Shown here: piece after piece, positions 9,561 to 23,176 of the stretch
Layout of the letters: every line of letters starts with the position of its first letter
Position numbering within the stretch: the stretch's first letter is position 1
NCBI GenBank assembly: GCA_023055355.1
Contig: JALJCS010000001.1
Location: forward strand, 76,673,381 to 76,737,380
Origin: Agelaius tricolor
Lineage: Eukaryota > Chordata > Aves > Passeriformes > Icteridae
Direction of reading: 5' to 3'
DNA length: 64,000 nucleotides
Made by a program: the position numbers and the translations under genes
The notes under the pieces: generated by a model
The model's input: only the letters and a program-made list of their open reading frames with translations
Database searches by the model: none
What the model was told of the DNA's origin: nothing

Positions 9561-12500
9561 TTGGTCTACTTATACCATATTCACTTCCTCTGTTCCTTCA
9601 ATCTCACAGAAAGTCACTGCTGAGCCCCTCCATCCCCCACAAGGTTTCTCAGGTGGGATCTGCCTAATTCCTTCTGTGGTAAAAATTGATGGGATCCATT
9701 GAAATGGTTTTGTCATCTCTGAGTGTCCCTTTTATGCCTTGGACATCAGTATTAGTCAGTTAAACACAGGAACTTGATCACATTTAAGCCATTTAGTGTC
9801 TGATTGGTTTTGACAGTCAGAGAACTTCCCCCAGTTTCAGGAACCATTTGGAAAGTAACACAGTAACTATTCTCCATGTTTTAGAGGGAGTAACCCTGCT
9901 ATAAATAGTAAGATACTATATGGGGATGATCATGCTGGACCAGTAAGCTAAAGGGCACAGCTTTGTTTTTCAGAAGAGATATAAATCGTTCTGTGGTCAC
10001 TGTCCTGTGTTGGAATAAATCGGCCCAGAGTTTTCATTTAAGATCCACCATTAAGCTTTTCTCCTTCTTCTGACTTAATGAGGTGAGACAGATTTCTCTA
10101 GTTTTTATCCTGGAAAAACATTTTTTTTCCCACCTTTTTCAGTCAACTCTTCACTAATGAAAAAGGGATTCCTCCTTACAAAGTTATATGATAGAAATTC
10201 AGTTACAATACCTGATTTTTTTTTTTCCTGAAGGAAAATAGAAAAGCTGTACCACAATTTTACACAGGGCTTAAAAACATATTTCTCTGTGAAACAGACA
10301 CTGAGGGGAGGATACAGCAGCCTAGTACCTATGTTTTAGTCTATGTTCCTGTCAGCTGAGTTTCTCTCTAGGTTCCACTGACTGCACCAATTTAATTCAT
10401 TGTGTGTAATGGGAACTTAGACACCTACCTCATACCAACCCTGAGAAACAGATATTTGGGTAGATTCTATTGACAACAATAATTTGATTTAAATGTTCTT
10501 GGAATAAGATGGATTGGAGAGGCACTGGGATGAAATAGAAAAACGCAGCAGGTATTCATAGTGCATTTAGGAACTTTGGAGGAGAAAGGAAAAATGAGCC
10601 CATTTGGAGAGGCAGATGTAGCAAAGTGTGCCTGAGTTGTCTTAAATACGTCTTTTCTGTGAGAAGGAATGCACTGATTAAAAAATAAAGACTAGATTCA
10701 TATTCACTCTATGGTGCCTTTAATATCCCTGTCAGTATAAGGAGACCTGAGGCAGGTATGATATCTCAAACTTCTTGCAAGCAAGATGAAAAGTAACTAA
10801 GAATTCAATCCTGGATAGATAATTGGCACTTCTGAGTTCAGATTTATTTTTTCTCAAGACCAGATACCTGGCAAAGGACAAAACCCCCCCACCCAGAAAC
10901 CCTCTAGGTCTAAATAACAGCTGTGAATAAAACCTTCACCTGGGATATGAGAATTACCTTGGATGTGAATTAGCTTGTTCAGTGTCATCAGTAATCAACA
11001 TTTTGTAGAAAAATTTCAGCATGCCTGCCCTACTCTTTGTAGCAGAAGAAATAATGAAGATGCTCATTAATATCTCTTCACAGCCTATTCCTACAGTTAC
11101 CTCAATCAACATCTAAAGGTCAGCTTCTGCCTTTGATCTCACATATGCATGACAGTAAAAACCTGAAGAAACAGGCTTTTGTCACAGGAAATATATCATC
11201 AACTTACAAATCAGAGATGTGTGGAAATAAGTCTTCCATTAAGAGTTGTTTTACAAGTTCAGCTCAGGGAAATGAAATTATTTGTTTTGTTCTGGAGGGT
11301 TTGAAACCACAGGGTCCTTCTGGCCTCGTGGCTGTTGTGTGTTTTCTCACGTCCTGTGTTATTACAAAAACATTCCACTTCCAGCACAGAGTTTGGCCCC
11401 AGAGTTTGAAGTACATAATGGTATCTATTTGACTACCAAATGTGTTGTGATGAGGAGGACACTTGTGTGATTGGAGAGGCAGCTGGAACACAAGTAGAGG
11501 CTAGAGAGGGGACTCACACTTTGAAACCATGACACAGAATTCTAAGAGATTCTCTATTACAAACAATCTACAGTCATCACAAGGCTTTCTGCTACAATAA
11601 CCTGAATCCACTGGACACTTTCTCCCAGATACAGTAGGCACCAATACACTTGTTTCAGACCTTCTGACTCTGACTTTTTTTATGCTAACTTTAATAAAAT
11701 GCAGCTCCATTCCCCTTGAGATATTCCTGGATCCCATCAAAAGGAATAGGAGGAGAAGCAAGTACTGGAATACTCACTTTGAGTCCTCCATTTGAATTAA
11801 AAATATTTTCTTTCAAGTCCTGAAGCATCGGTTTTAAAGCATTAAAAATTGAAGTACAGCTTGAATGAAAGATTGCTCTTGATGTCCTTTAAAAAAGTAA
11901 AGAGTCTGGGATACAAAAAGGGAGGGAAGGAGGCAAGTTGGAAGGATTTTAGCTTGATTCATCTCTTTTATAGAAAAAAATTTTGATGGAATGAAGTTCT
12001 GCAGAGGGATAAGTGAGGTACACAGGCAGGGTAGGGGGAAGCGTCCAGGACATGACCCCTCTTTTTACCTCTTCTCTGTGTGTTCCTATGAGCTGATAAA
12101 ATTGAGTGGGGTCAGAGGGATCTCTGTGTCAAGCTGTAGCAACACAGAAGCTAAAGGTTTTGAAAAGTTATTTTATCTTTGACCTGTGCATTGTTTGTCT
12201 GTCTGGTGCTGTCTGAAAGTAAAATGTATGGTTTGTTTGTTCAGAGTAGGCAAAAAATAGCAATGATCAAAGTTTTGGGAATTTCTTTTAGAAAGTCACC
12301 AAAACACAGTGCAAAGATATTTTCTGCATCTGCTTACTAATGAGTGTTTTCTTTTGAAATGAGAGTGGCTGGGGTTTCTTCTGAGGAAGAAACATTTCCT
12401 GCTTCCACCTGGAAGCCAAATCAGCAAAGCTGAGCAGCAGCCTGGGCTCTGTGCTCAGGAGAAGCAGGAGCAGTGCTCTTGTGTGCATCAGCTAAAGCCA

Positions 12501-13999
12501 CTGTGCAGCCCCATCTGTTCTAGCTGATCACACAGCTTGCTGGAAATTCTTTGTACTGGTATTTCTTGAGAATTATTTGGGCAGGTGTATTTAAAAACAT
12601 GACGGTCTAGAACTGGGGACCAATATCTCTGTATTTTAGCTCATCAGAGACTACCTCCTTTTTTTGGTGTTTCTTTCCCTGATGTTTATTACAGAAGACC
12701 ATGAACAAGAAAAAACATATCCAGAGTTTTGAAAATGGTGTTTTATTTATGTTGAAAGAATATATCTTAACATTGCAGAACTGTTTGATTTTTGTCTTAG
12801 GTTTATTTTCTAACTGTATTCCCATTCCATTCATATTTCCTCATGGCTCAGGTTTTAGTACATAGCTTTTCTTGTTTATCAGAATCTCACAAACTGCATG
12901 TCCTTTACAGCCTTTTAGAAAAGGCTATAGGGAACTCAAGTTCACTCTGCCTGAAGATAATCTACAAAATCTTCTGCACAACAGAGCTCAGTGCTGAAAT
13001 GCTTAACCCTTGAGTGTTCTGCTCTCTGCAAACCTTGATGAGCTTCTGATGCCTGATACCTCAGAAAAGTCTAGGCAAAATAAAAGCAACAAAATGAGTG
13101 AAAATTTGCAGAATTGCTTAGTGCTGCTGTTTAAGATTCTTCTGGAGTTCGGTGTTCAAAGCAGGGAAAAGAAGAACAACAGAAAACACAAAATCAAACC
13201 TTCCCTCAAGCAGAATCTGTACACAGCAAGTGGTGAGGGAGTTCAAGGGGGATGGGAAGAAATCTCTGCACATTAAGGAGAGACTTTCTGAAGAGCTGGA
13301 AAGAGTATATGTAGGGAAGTGCTGTAAGAGCAGAGATGCACAGCACTCACTCTATGGAAATTGCTCTGCTTTGGGTATTTCATTAAACCCTGGAACAGCA
13401 ACTTGAATTTTATTTTATTTTTCTCAGATCTCACAGTACGTAGACTAAGAGCCCTAAAAATCAACTTTTCTATCTGGGTCTTTTAGCAAGTAAACAAATT
13501 AACTGAAATAATGTAAAAATGGAAGATGCAAGGTAATTTTTACAAAAAAACCAAGAATTTGGAGAATCAGAAATCTGTTTTGATGTGTGTGGCCAAATCA
13601 CTGTTTTGAAGCCCCCAGGAAGAAAAGGAATAAAAACCTACCTGTCAGGTAAGAGGTCTAGCACCGGGGTAAAATGGACACAGCTGTGGTCATGGAAGGT
13701 GAATCATCATGACTTTTTGCAACAATTTTAATCTGAGGAGTTCAATTGGAGTTTAATCCAATTTATCTGGTCTCTCACCAGAATAGGACAGGGAGAATCC
13801 AGAATGAGGATTATTTATGTCTGTGCTTGTAGCATAGACATAGGCAGCTGTAACACTTGGGGAAGCTGCAAGTGGAAGATTAGAACGAGGTGAAAATTTT
13901 TTTCCTATCAGAAACTAAAACTCCTGTTGAACTTAACCTTTAAAGAAGGCTATCCTTGTTATCCTATAGGTGTATTCTACTGAATTTAAAAAGTTGGCC
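9561..13999. other. Non-coding stretch, no features recognised
   Basis: No gene, RNA or mobile element could be supported. There is a run of C at about 10887-10893. The frames at 11133-11491 overlap on both strands and show no domain. Old, decayed repeats may be present below what can be recognised by eye. Confidence 0.45.
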
Positions 14000-16900
14000 T
14001 TACTGGACAATCTTCTGTGTGGGAAATGGATTTGTAGAGAATTCAGAAAAGGGCATAATCTGACACTTCTGATGACATCAGACTCAAGTTTAAAGGACAC
14101 CTTATTCCTGAGAAAACATGAATTTACTTGATGAGGAATTAGATGCAATTCCTATCCCTGGGAGGGACCACCAGACCAAATTAAGTACCTGTGCTGCTTA
14201 GGATGCCATAGGGTTACCTGTGTAGTGAAGCCTCGTTCCACATTTTGTACGTTCTGAGGACCAACCCTTGTAGCATGGGTCAAAAGGAGAGGTGCCACCA
14301 CAGTTTGTCATGTTTGTATATGTGCCCTCAAATTACCACATTCCTCACACCTCAGTGTTCAAGCTTAGGCAGGATTTCTCAAGGATATGTGCAAGATGTG
14401 CAAATCAAGGCCATATGCTGCGAAAGGTCCTCCTAGATATGTTATACTAGACCTGTACTTAAACCTCTGAGACAATAAATGTATCTGGAAGGATCTTCAG
14501 ATTTGAAAATGACTGGTTAAGGGATGGGGAGCTGATAGGGCATAAAATGCAACTAATTTTCATGCTGAGGTGTCTTTATTTAAGTAATATGGCACAAGTT
14601 AATCTCCTCTAATGTTAGACAAAGCAATGTACTACTTGGGCCTGAAGTGTGGTTTTCTGTGTCTCCCTCTATAGTCAGTGGAAAGGAAAAGTCACTTCAA
14701 GATGGCATTTCCCACCACATAACATCTGGTGTTTTGGAAATCTCTTTGCTGCATGTGTGTTTTGATGAGGTGAAACATACCTAGACATCTGCATGGAAAA
14801 GCTTGTAAAGCATGAGGTGAGGGGACAGATATCCTGAATAAAATTGGGAACAGTTTGCCAGCTTTTATAATGTCAGGCTTGTCCTAGCTGAACAAAGGTT
14901 TGGATCTCTGTTCTGCAGAGAGAACAAATGCATTTTTGATGTTCAGCATGTGGTGGGAGGGGGAGAATGGCCCACGGGAAAAAATAGGCTGAGACACAGA
15001 GGAGAGGGAATTTCTGAGAAGATTGGGGGGTGACCATAGATAGATGATGGGGATTTTCCAAAGGCTACTGAATGGGCTGTGTCAAATTCTTTGCAGGTCA
15101 GGAAGCATCCAAAATTTGCTGTATTCAAAATAATACTGGAGAAGCAACTTCCAAGGATGCATAGAGGAAGAGATTTTATTTTCAAACTTTTTATTTTTTC
15201 TTTTATTCTCTCCTACTTTGTTTTTTCTCCCTTTAGAAAGTCATAAATCGTGAATTAGTAATTCATAGCTCTCTTTGTATTCTGTGTTCAGTTGAAGAGA
15301 ACAACAAAACCCTTCAAAGCCCTGGCTGGTTTGAATGTCCTGGGTCCCCTTGCTAGAGAGGTGTGAGGAGCTCTGCCCTGGTTACAGAAACTGAAGCTTT
15401 TGAAAAAGACAGATGCTATCTTTCTCATTTGCCTCTGGGCTCCTCATTTTCACTCCAATGAACAAAGAATAAGACTCTGGTTTTCAAGTTGCTGTACAGT
15501 GATGAATTTTCCTGCAATCTTTTGCAGCAAAGCTAAGGGACAGTTTGAGGGAACACCTTCCTGTCTTATTCCTCATTGGCTATCCCTGCCACAGTTTTTA
15601 GCAGGCAGAAGCACGGGGTCTCTGTCTCCTGCAGAAAAATTAATCTTTCTGAGTGGAAGTGTTTCTATGCCTGCTTTGAGCCCAGCAGAAAATCAGTTCA
15701 GCCATTTGGCTGCTGTTGTGTTTAAAGTGCTGCTGGAGGGCATTGACATCCTTGGGACAGTCCACCTGGCCAGACCAGCAGGAGCTCAGTATAAAACAGT
15801 ATAGCCAGTTTTCAACCTCTTTAACATATGGTATTGCTCATGAGGGAGAACACCAGGATAATCAGAAAGGCCTTAAAATCAGCTGGAGTTTCCATGGGCA
15901 GAATGTGTAGTCTGCCCCAATGCAGAAGCTATTATTAATTTTAAAACTCTGCAGGAATATATTTGCAGAGACTGTTTCATATCTTGAATTTATTAATGCC
16001 TGGGCCTTAAGGAAGCAATAAACAAGAAGCAACTGGGCTTGCTCAGCTCTTTTCCTCTGTTTCTTTTCATTTTCTGTTCTGTGGCTAACTTTTGAGAGTG
16101 ATTTCTAATACCACCTTTTTGTGGCTAATCCAACAAACATGTCTCAAAATAATAATATTTCCAAGGGTTTTCTATGAAATCTTGAAAATATGTTATTTCT
16201 TTTTTCCTAAAGAAGTAGAAGAAGCATTTCCTTTCCTTGGTTAAGCTGTGAAATGTTGGCCATTCAAGTAGAATTAGCGCCAAGTAAATTTCAGTCATGT
16301 ACAAGTGAAAGAATGGAGCCTGAAATCGCAAATTACGTTTGAGAAATATTTTAAAATATATCTCTGAAATTTTAGGCATGGATTCTCTTCTCTTGACTCT
16401 AAGGCCTTTGGGTTCTAGTCTGTTATCTTCTCTGCCTCTCTGGTCAGTGGGAGGAGTGGGTACCTTGGGGTGCACAGGAGAGTTTACATGGGCTGGGTTG
16501 GTGCTTCTTTGGTTACATGACCTGAATAAAACCTAAGAAAGGAAATAGTTCTGCTGCACATCTTCCTTGGCTCTTTTCAGGCAGCCCAGGAAGCCATCTC
16601 AAGACTTTCCCTGAAAGCTTGTCTTAAAAACAGAGATCAGTGTTCTCTATCCTTGCATTAGATGGTACCAAACTCCAGAATTGTTTCCTTTTAATTCAAA
16701 TAAATTTTTGCAAAATAAGTAGTTACTGACTAGAAATATCAGGTGTCGAAACAGAGCTTCTAGGTGAAAAGCCATCTGTGATATGGTAAAAAACTGCAGG
16801 CTCCCCAAATATATATATAAATTTCTTCTTATCTTGAGAGAAGAAAAAGCTTCACTTGTTCTGATATTTTATGAGTGACCTTTTGTTTTGGGACAGAGAT

Positions 16901-19619
16901 CAAGGAGAACAAAAATCAAAAGCGAACACAAGCAGAACTGGCCACTATATGTCACCTTTTCCCAATGGAACATTAAAAATACAAAGTAACAACCAGTTCC
17001 CCGATCACTGATTTATCAAGTTACGAGCAGCTTTATCATTCTTCCCCAAGTCCTAGGGAGATGGCAAAGACCACCACCATGGATGCATCACTCATTGAAC
17101 AGCCACACCACCTCAGAGTTAGTGCTTTGATTTTGTTCATAGGGCTGTAGGACACACATTGCTGAACAAGAACAGCTGGTCAGAGTAGAAACTGCAGTGT
17201 AGGAGGCAGAAGAGGAGATTGGATCATGTAACATCTGCAGAGCTATAAAAGTGCACAGTGTGGCTTTGGAAGGCTGAGCTAAAAAGAATAAAGCGACAAC
17301 TCAAAATACAGATATCACAGAGGGGAAAAAATCCCCAACTCCACAGCATTATGCTGACCCAAAAAATGAGCACTGAGCAACATGTGAGATATGATTTAAA
17401 TCATGACATAATTCCAGAGGGCACCTTCAGCAGCACAGGGCTTGCTAAAAACCTACAGGGACTGGCTGGCTGAGGACAGCACATCCTCCTGCTGAATCTG
17501 TGACAAGCTTTCCTGCAGAAAATGGGCTTCTTATTTTTTCACTGAGGCACCTGATGATGCCTCACTTAGCTGGACTGAGGACTTTTTTTTGTAGGTTAGG
17601 TTTTGCCCAAAAAACCCAAAGGGACCAGCAGCCTAGCTGTCTTGAGGATGTGCACCACTGTGCAGGACAGGACTGGAATGGCTGCATTTCTCACTGTCTT
17701 TAGTGTAGTTGACCTCAGAGATAGGAACCTGATGTTATTCTGATGTTCCAGAGGGGAGCTTAAGCCAACAAAGCCCATGGGCTATATTAAAACAGAGACG
17801 TAGGCATTGTTGTAGCAAAATCTGCAGACTTGACAGCTAAGAGCTCTGGGAGCAGGATTTGTACTGCTGAGGTAGCTACTGAAACTAAAGGAGATGCCAG
17901 GCATTGCAGGACTGAGGTCAGTGGCCAGGAACCCTGCTGTCTGCTGGGCTCAGACACTGCCTGGCAGCCTGGCAGAGGGGCTTGGAAGAAGGTGGGATTC
18001 ACAGCTTGAATTTCCACAGGTACCTGTAAGGTGGTGACAACCAACAGGGGGTTGTGCAGGCTGCTATTGAAAGCATTTACTGGAATATGAGACCACTTTT
18101 GAGGTCTGTCTGAGACAGAGAAATTGCAGGATTTGAATTCAAAGTGCCTATTGCAGAGAGGGGCACACTAACCATGAGGATAAGAATAGGCTGTTCTCTC
18201 TCCATCTGTTTCAAGTAGGTCACCAGCAACCCAAATGCAAACTCCTGTAAGCACTGGAGGGCTCCTCTCCTCTGGAACAAGGATAGGAGAGAAAAGTGAA
18301 AGGAGTGATCCCAATGTTCAGGGAATGCCCATGTATTCTGTGTTCTGAGGAGTCTATGTGTCCTTTGAAGATATGTATCAAGAGATCACTAAACAGTCAT
18401 TGTAAATTCCCCTGGCCAGCACAGAAGTGTGTTTCATTAGTCAGTAATTGAGCTTAGCTTCTCATCTTAAAAAGAGTTATTAGTAATTAGATGATTATTT
18501 TAATTATTCTATTCATATGATATTAAGCAGTACTCTTTGATGCCCACAAAATATTATGGACTTTAACTCATCATCATAGCAATTTGGGAAAGAAACTACA
18601 TTAAAAATTACATGGCAGTATTGAGAATTTCTGCAAGATTTTTCCTTCAATTGGTTCTTTACCCCGTATGTAATTAGAATAAATTTTGATTACTTAAAAG
18701 AAAGCATGAATATTTTAAAGAGATTAAAATCTTCAGCAATATCTCTGTATGTAATTTTTTTGTGAGTTGCCTAGGAAATTGTTTATCTGCATGTAGGAGA
18801 GATATCATTTTTAGTCTGAGACACAGAACATTTATCACAGCTTTTTAAGTATTTTTCTGCAACAAGGTAAGAAACAGGCTCTTTAATCTTATTGATCAAG
18901 ATGCAAGTCAATGCATATCTGAGAGACAGTCCAAGTCTGGATTAGGGTGTACCAAAAGAAGCAGATCTGATTTAGGTATGTAAATTCAAATGAACAAATC
19001 TCATACTATAGAAATATTCACTGAATCCTCCAGGAAAGTAATTTTGAAGATATTATTTTGGAAATAACAGGAGATGGAAATCTTTGCAGGAGAGCCATTT
19101 GCTTTTCATTTAGGATTAGAATCTACCAGGTACTTGAGCATTTTACAGAAATAGCAAAGCTGGGATGAATCCTCTGTCCTTTCTACCTTACATAAGACAG
19201 GGAGACATTGCACATCCTGCAGCTGAGAACACAGCATTACATCATCCCAGCCTCATGGCTTCTGGTGCCCTGAACAATGCAGGGAAAGGACAAGGACCTG
19301 TGATGCTACAGTCTTGTGCAAGCCTGTTCTGTTTCTAAAGCTCCAGGCTCAATATTTATTCAGACATATATAGGACATGGTAGAGAAAAAAGGAAACAAG
19401 CCAAATCAACAAAACCAAAAAACAATTTCTGTTTTGCACATAAGCTTTTCAACAGAGCTGTTCAGCTGTTCAGGACAGAATAGGACCATAAGGAATTACC
19501 CATGATGTTCAGTGCTCCACCTATCCTGCTCCCAAGAATGACTGTTGGAGATGCTTTTTTAAGAGCAACCCCACTCTCCACAGGTCATCACCCTTGCTGG
19601 TTCCCAAAATTAGATTAGG
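14000..19619. other. Non-coding stretch, no features recognised
   Basis: The segment 17.2-18.3 kb is somewhat richer in G and C than its surroundings but shows no exon structure. The 134-residue frame at 15400-15804 is among the longest in the window; it has no domain, and its composition (many S, L, F, C) fits chance translation. A short AT dinucleotide run lies at about 16809-16818. Confidence 0.45.
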
Positions 19620-20330
19620 GATGTTGCAGGTCCATCCCTGCATACACCTTTGTAATCTGGCTGTGAACTTGCCTAACAGCTTCTTGAACATGCTTTAATT
19701 ATTAGTCTGCAAAAACCATCATAACAGAAATTTTCATTACTCTCTATGTAAAAAAGTACTTTATTTTATCTGTTTTAACTTATTGCCAATCAGTTTCAGT
19801 GCTCCTTATTTGTAATATTGCAGGACTTGGCAAATGCCAGTTCCATACTGAATTTACACAACCTTCCATATCTGAAGTTGTCCTTTTTTGAGCAGAAAGT
19901 ATGACCAGATGACTTTCTGAGGTCAGAAGATGATCTCCTGAGGTCTCCATACAGTTAATCTTCCATCTTAATGTACTATTCATGTTTTTTTGTAAATCCT
20001 AACCGTATGACTCTCCAGTCTTCATCTTGGCAATTTGAAGTTTCAAAATATTTTGTCTCTCTTTCTAAGGCAGCTGCTTAAATGTTTTAGATGCCCTTCT
20101 CTGGAGTTTCTATAATTACAGTTTGTTTTTCTGAGGGAAATAAAAATGGAAAGAATCAGAACTTCACACCACAATAAAAAAAAGACCTTTGATCATCCCA
20201 AAGTTTTATTCAATATCTGTTTCCATCTGAATAGCCTTCCTTACACTTCTCACTGCTCTGTTGTCCCACTTCAGCTATTGCTGCTCACAGACTCAGAGTT
20301 CTGACAGTGATGGCTCTAAGATCTTTCCTC
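19620..20330 (-). mobile_element. Old, diverged CR1 / L3-like LINE remnant
   Basis: In reverse orientation the segment shows blocks like the ancient CR1/L3 3' end: 'gtaaaaaagtactttatttt' (19749), 'cttattgccaatcagtttca' (19779), 'ctctccagtcttcatcttgg' (20011), 'gcagctgcttaaatg' (20070), 'gatgcccttctctggagttt' (20090), and 'gatggctctaagatctttcc' (20308), which matches the same block found at 8.8 kb. Order is conserved, but similarity is patchy and the ends are guesses. Confidence 0.5.
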
Positions 20331-22146
20331 CTGAGTTGTGGATGTTGCCTTCCCTAAAGCTACATGACATGGCTTTCTGTGGTTCATGCCTGTATGACAA
20401 CCCAAGTTTTACATCTTGGCTTTGACTAGTGTCCTAAATAAACTTCAGATTTCCTGCTTGGCATTTGTAATACAGCACAGAAACAGGAATACAATGCAAC
20501 CATAGGGGTTTCATGTGGTTTTCTCAGGGAAAAAAAAGGTAAGGACAAAGAGTGGATAAAACAACACCAGCTCCAGGGCTTCAAAATGATGGAGCAATAT
20601 GAAGTGACAAGTTTGCTGTGTTCCAGTAATTGCAATGCTGTCAGATTGTAGCACACATCTATTCATCTGATCAAACGTTATGCAATGTCTGTGATGTTCG
20701 CTATTATGGTGACTTTTCTTCTCTGTACACAGGGTTGCTCTGATTTTTTTTAAAGCAAGAACAGCGTTCAATATCTTTGCTATCCATGAAGAGTGTAGTA
20801 GCATCCTCCAAAATATAGCTCTTACTGTTTGAACACAATAGAATTTTAGAGACTATATAAGTGTGTTTGCTAATTAGTCCATGAATAAATTTAATTAAAA
20901 AGGCCTTCTTAAAAAAAATAATCATGTACAGGACTCCCTTTATCTTTAGCAATCTTGATAATTGACTAACATGGATTCTTCAAACATTCCTGAGTTTCAG
21001 TAATTAGTTTCAATTAAGTTTCTTGTGACTGTCACATACAATCTTTGTTACTCGTGAATAATAGATGAAATCAAGTCAGCAGATTATATTTTCCAAAGTA
21101 TGACATCTAGGCATGATCTCTTGCATCATTCTGATATCAGAGTTGGTGCAAGTGTTCATTATTATTTCTCACCACCTCATTTGTATCCTGTGCTTTTCTT
21201 TTTGAAAAGAACTCTCAATAAAACTTGCTCTTCAAGAATTTATATAATTATTAGTATCTGAATATATTTCAGTGAAGTTGAACTCGGGTTTTACCAACAG
21301 ATTCTCCCTTACTGAACTAAATTTTAGTCTATTTTCTTCCTTCAGAGAACTAAATGAACAACGAATCATTGGTGACCTTGGAAGAGCAATCTGGTCTCAT
21401 TAAGCAGGTTGGTGGTAGGGCATTTACAGCTCCTCCATGGGGAGGTGTTGTGGTGAAGGATTAGACCACACACACCTTTGCCTGCAGAGTTGGGAGGATG
21501 CTGCTTGGGGAGTGCTGAGGCAGGTTACAGGAACAGATGGCTTTTTCAGGCACGAGTCTCACCTGCTGCCAGCTATTTCTTGCTGCTCAGGGTGGTCCTT
21601 GTACAACATGTGCCACCAGGTTCTAAAAAAAGCACCTTCAAGGAACATGGTGAACACATATCCTATGCCATAACATATCACGTTACCAAGTTGTGGAAAG
21701 AATTTTTTACAACTGTCTTTTGAGACATTACAGACTGAGACCACAGCTCTAATAATTTAATTTCTAAAGAGCTGCTTTTATGCACAGTTTGGCTAATTTT
21801 ACTCTTATTCTTTCTGTGGCTGGATTCTGATCTCCTGGCTCTGCAATCTTTCTTGCTGAATTTTGCTGTGGGAACTTCAGCCAGAAATCCACGGGACCTT
21901 GTAAAAAGCCAAGAATAAAACAGTGCTCAGGAGTAGGATGTATGAACTGAATGCTTACCTATACAAGTGATTCTGATGTCAAGTTTTGCTAGGAATGCAT
22001 CTGGTAATTTATTAAATTAAAAGTGGTATCACCATTGAAGTTTTCCAGCAGTTTGCAATCAAGATTTGACTGCATTGAGGGAAAATAGTTGTTCTAACTG
22101 ACCATACAACTTGTCTAGACCGTTAGTTAAATTTCTCATGTTATAT
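20331..22146. other. Non-coding stretch
   Basis: No repeat recognised. An exon-like segment at 21346-21407 is listed separately. The frames at 20426-20952 and 21437-21744 show no recognisable protein. Confidence 0.45.
21346..21407 (+). other. Exon-like segment, very tentative
   Basis: A pyrimidine-rich tract ending 'ttttcttccttcag' precedes 21346, and 'gttggt' follows 21407, giving a 62-bp segment with both splice consensus dinucleotides. One frame reads ELNEQRIIGDLGRAIWSH and then stops 5 bases before the donor. It could be a terminal or non-coding exon, but acceptor-like tracts are frequent in AT-rich DNA and I cannot name a gene. Confidence 0.12.
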
Positions 22147-23176
22147 TTTAAATTGGGTTTGCATGGCAAGGGTTTGGTAGTGGGAGCAGTGACTTCTGTG
22201 AGAATCTGTCAGAAGCTCCCCATGCCTAACAAAGCCTATGCCAAAGCCAGGATGGACCTACCAAGGCCAAGCCCATCAGTGATGGTGTAACAGCTCTGGG
22301 ATAAAAGAGTTAAGAGGGAGGAAAAAACTCCTGTGCAACTGCAAAAGGAAAGACCCTGCAGACCCAAGGCCAGTGCAGAAGGAGGGACAGGAGGTGCTCC
22401 AGGTGCTGGAGCAGAGATTCCCTTACAGCCCCTGGTGCAGCCCATGGAGAGGCAGCTGTGGCCCTGCAGCCCATGAAGGACCACAGGGGAGCAGAGATCC
22501 ACCTGCAGCCCAGGGAGAGGCAGCTGTGCCCACAGAGCCCATGAAGGACCACAGGGGAGCAGAGATCCACCTGCAGCCCATGGAGGACCCCACAGTGGAG
22601 CAGTGGGTGCCTGAAGGAGGCTGTGACCCTGTGGGAAGCCTACCCTGGAACAGGCTCCAGGCAGGACCTGTGGCCTATGGAGAGAGGAGCCCACACTGGA
22701 GGAGGTTTGTGACCCCATAGGGGACCCACAGTGGAGCAACCTGTTCCTGATGGACGGCATCCCTTGGGAGGATCACATTAGGGCAGTGGAAGAGTGTGAG
22801 GAGTCCCCACCTGAGGAGGAAGGAGTGGCAGAGACAAATAATGAACTGACCACTCACTGTCCCCCTGTGCTGCTGCAGGGGACGAGGAGGAAGAGGAATT
22901 GGAGTGAAGCTGAACCTTGGAAAAGGGGAAGGGTGGGGGGAAACTGTTTTAAGATTTGGTTTTTATTTCTCTTTACTCGGCCTCTGATTTGATTGGTTAT
23001 AAATTAAACTAATTTTCTGACTTTGAGTCCAGTTTGCCACGAGTCACTGGGGAGTGATCTCTCCCTGCCCTTATCTTGACCCATGAGACTTTTGTTGTGT
23101 TTTCTCTCCCCTGCCCAAATGAGTGGGCAGTGACAGAGCATTTTTGGTGCCATTCAACCAGGGTCAACCCACCACA
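22147..23176 (+). mobile_element. Endogenous retrovirus LTR (ERVL-like), about 1 kb
   Basis: Recognised as a common long avian LTR. Blocks in order: 'tggcaagggtttggtag' (22164), 'aggccaagcccatcagtgat' (22263), GC-rich units of the type 'gcagcccatg..gaggacc', 'gaagagtgtgaggagtcccc' (22790), 'aaggggaagggtggggggaa', an ATTAAA signal at 23003-23008, and the end 'agggtcaacccaccaca' at 23176. TATAT at 22142-22146 and at 23177-23181 may be the 5-bp target duplication. No internal retroviral genes flank it: probably a solo LTR. The 174-residue frame at 22236-22760 (minus) and the 115-residue frame at 22373-22720 (plus) arise from the GC-rich repeats and are not genes. Confidence 0.86.
22441..22582 (+). 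repeat. 68-bp tandem duplication inside the LTR
   Basis: 'aggcagctgtg' occurs at 22450 and 22518, and 'atgaaggaccacaggggagc' at 22473 and 22541, so two units of 68 bp are in tandem. Internal unit-number variation is usual in this LTR family, as I recall it. Confidence 0.93.

Noticed and set aside
15400..15804. 134-residue open frame
   Set aside because: No domain or homology I can recognise; length is within chance for a window this size.
22236..22760. 174-residue frame, the longest in the window
   Set aside because: It lies wholly inside the 1-kb LTR and is open because the GC-rich repeat units lack stops on the antisense strand.
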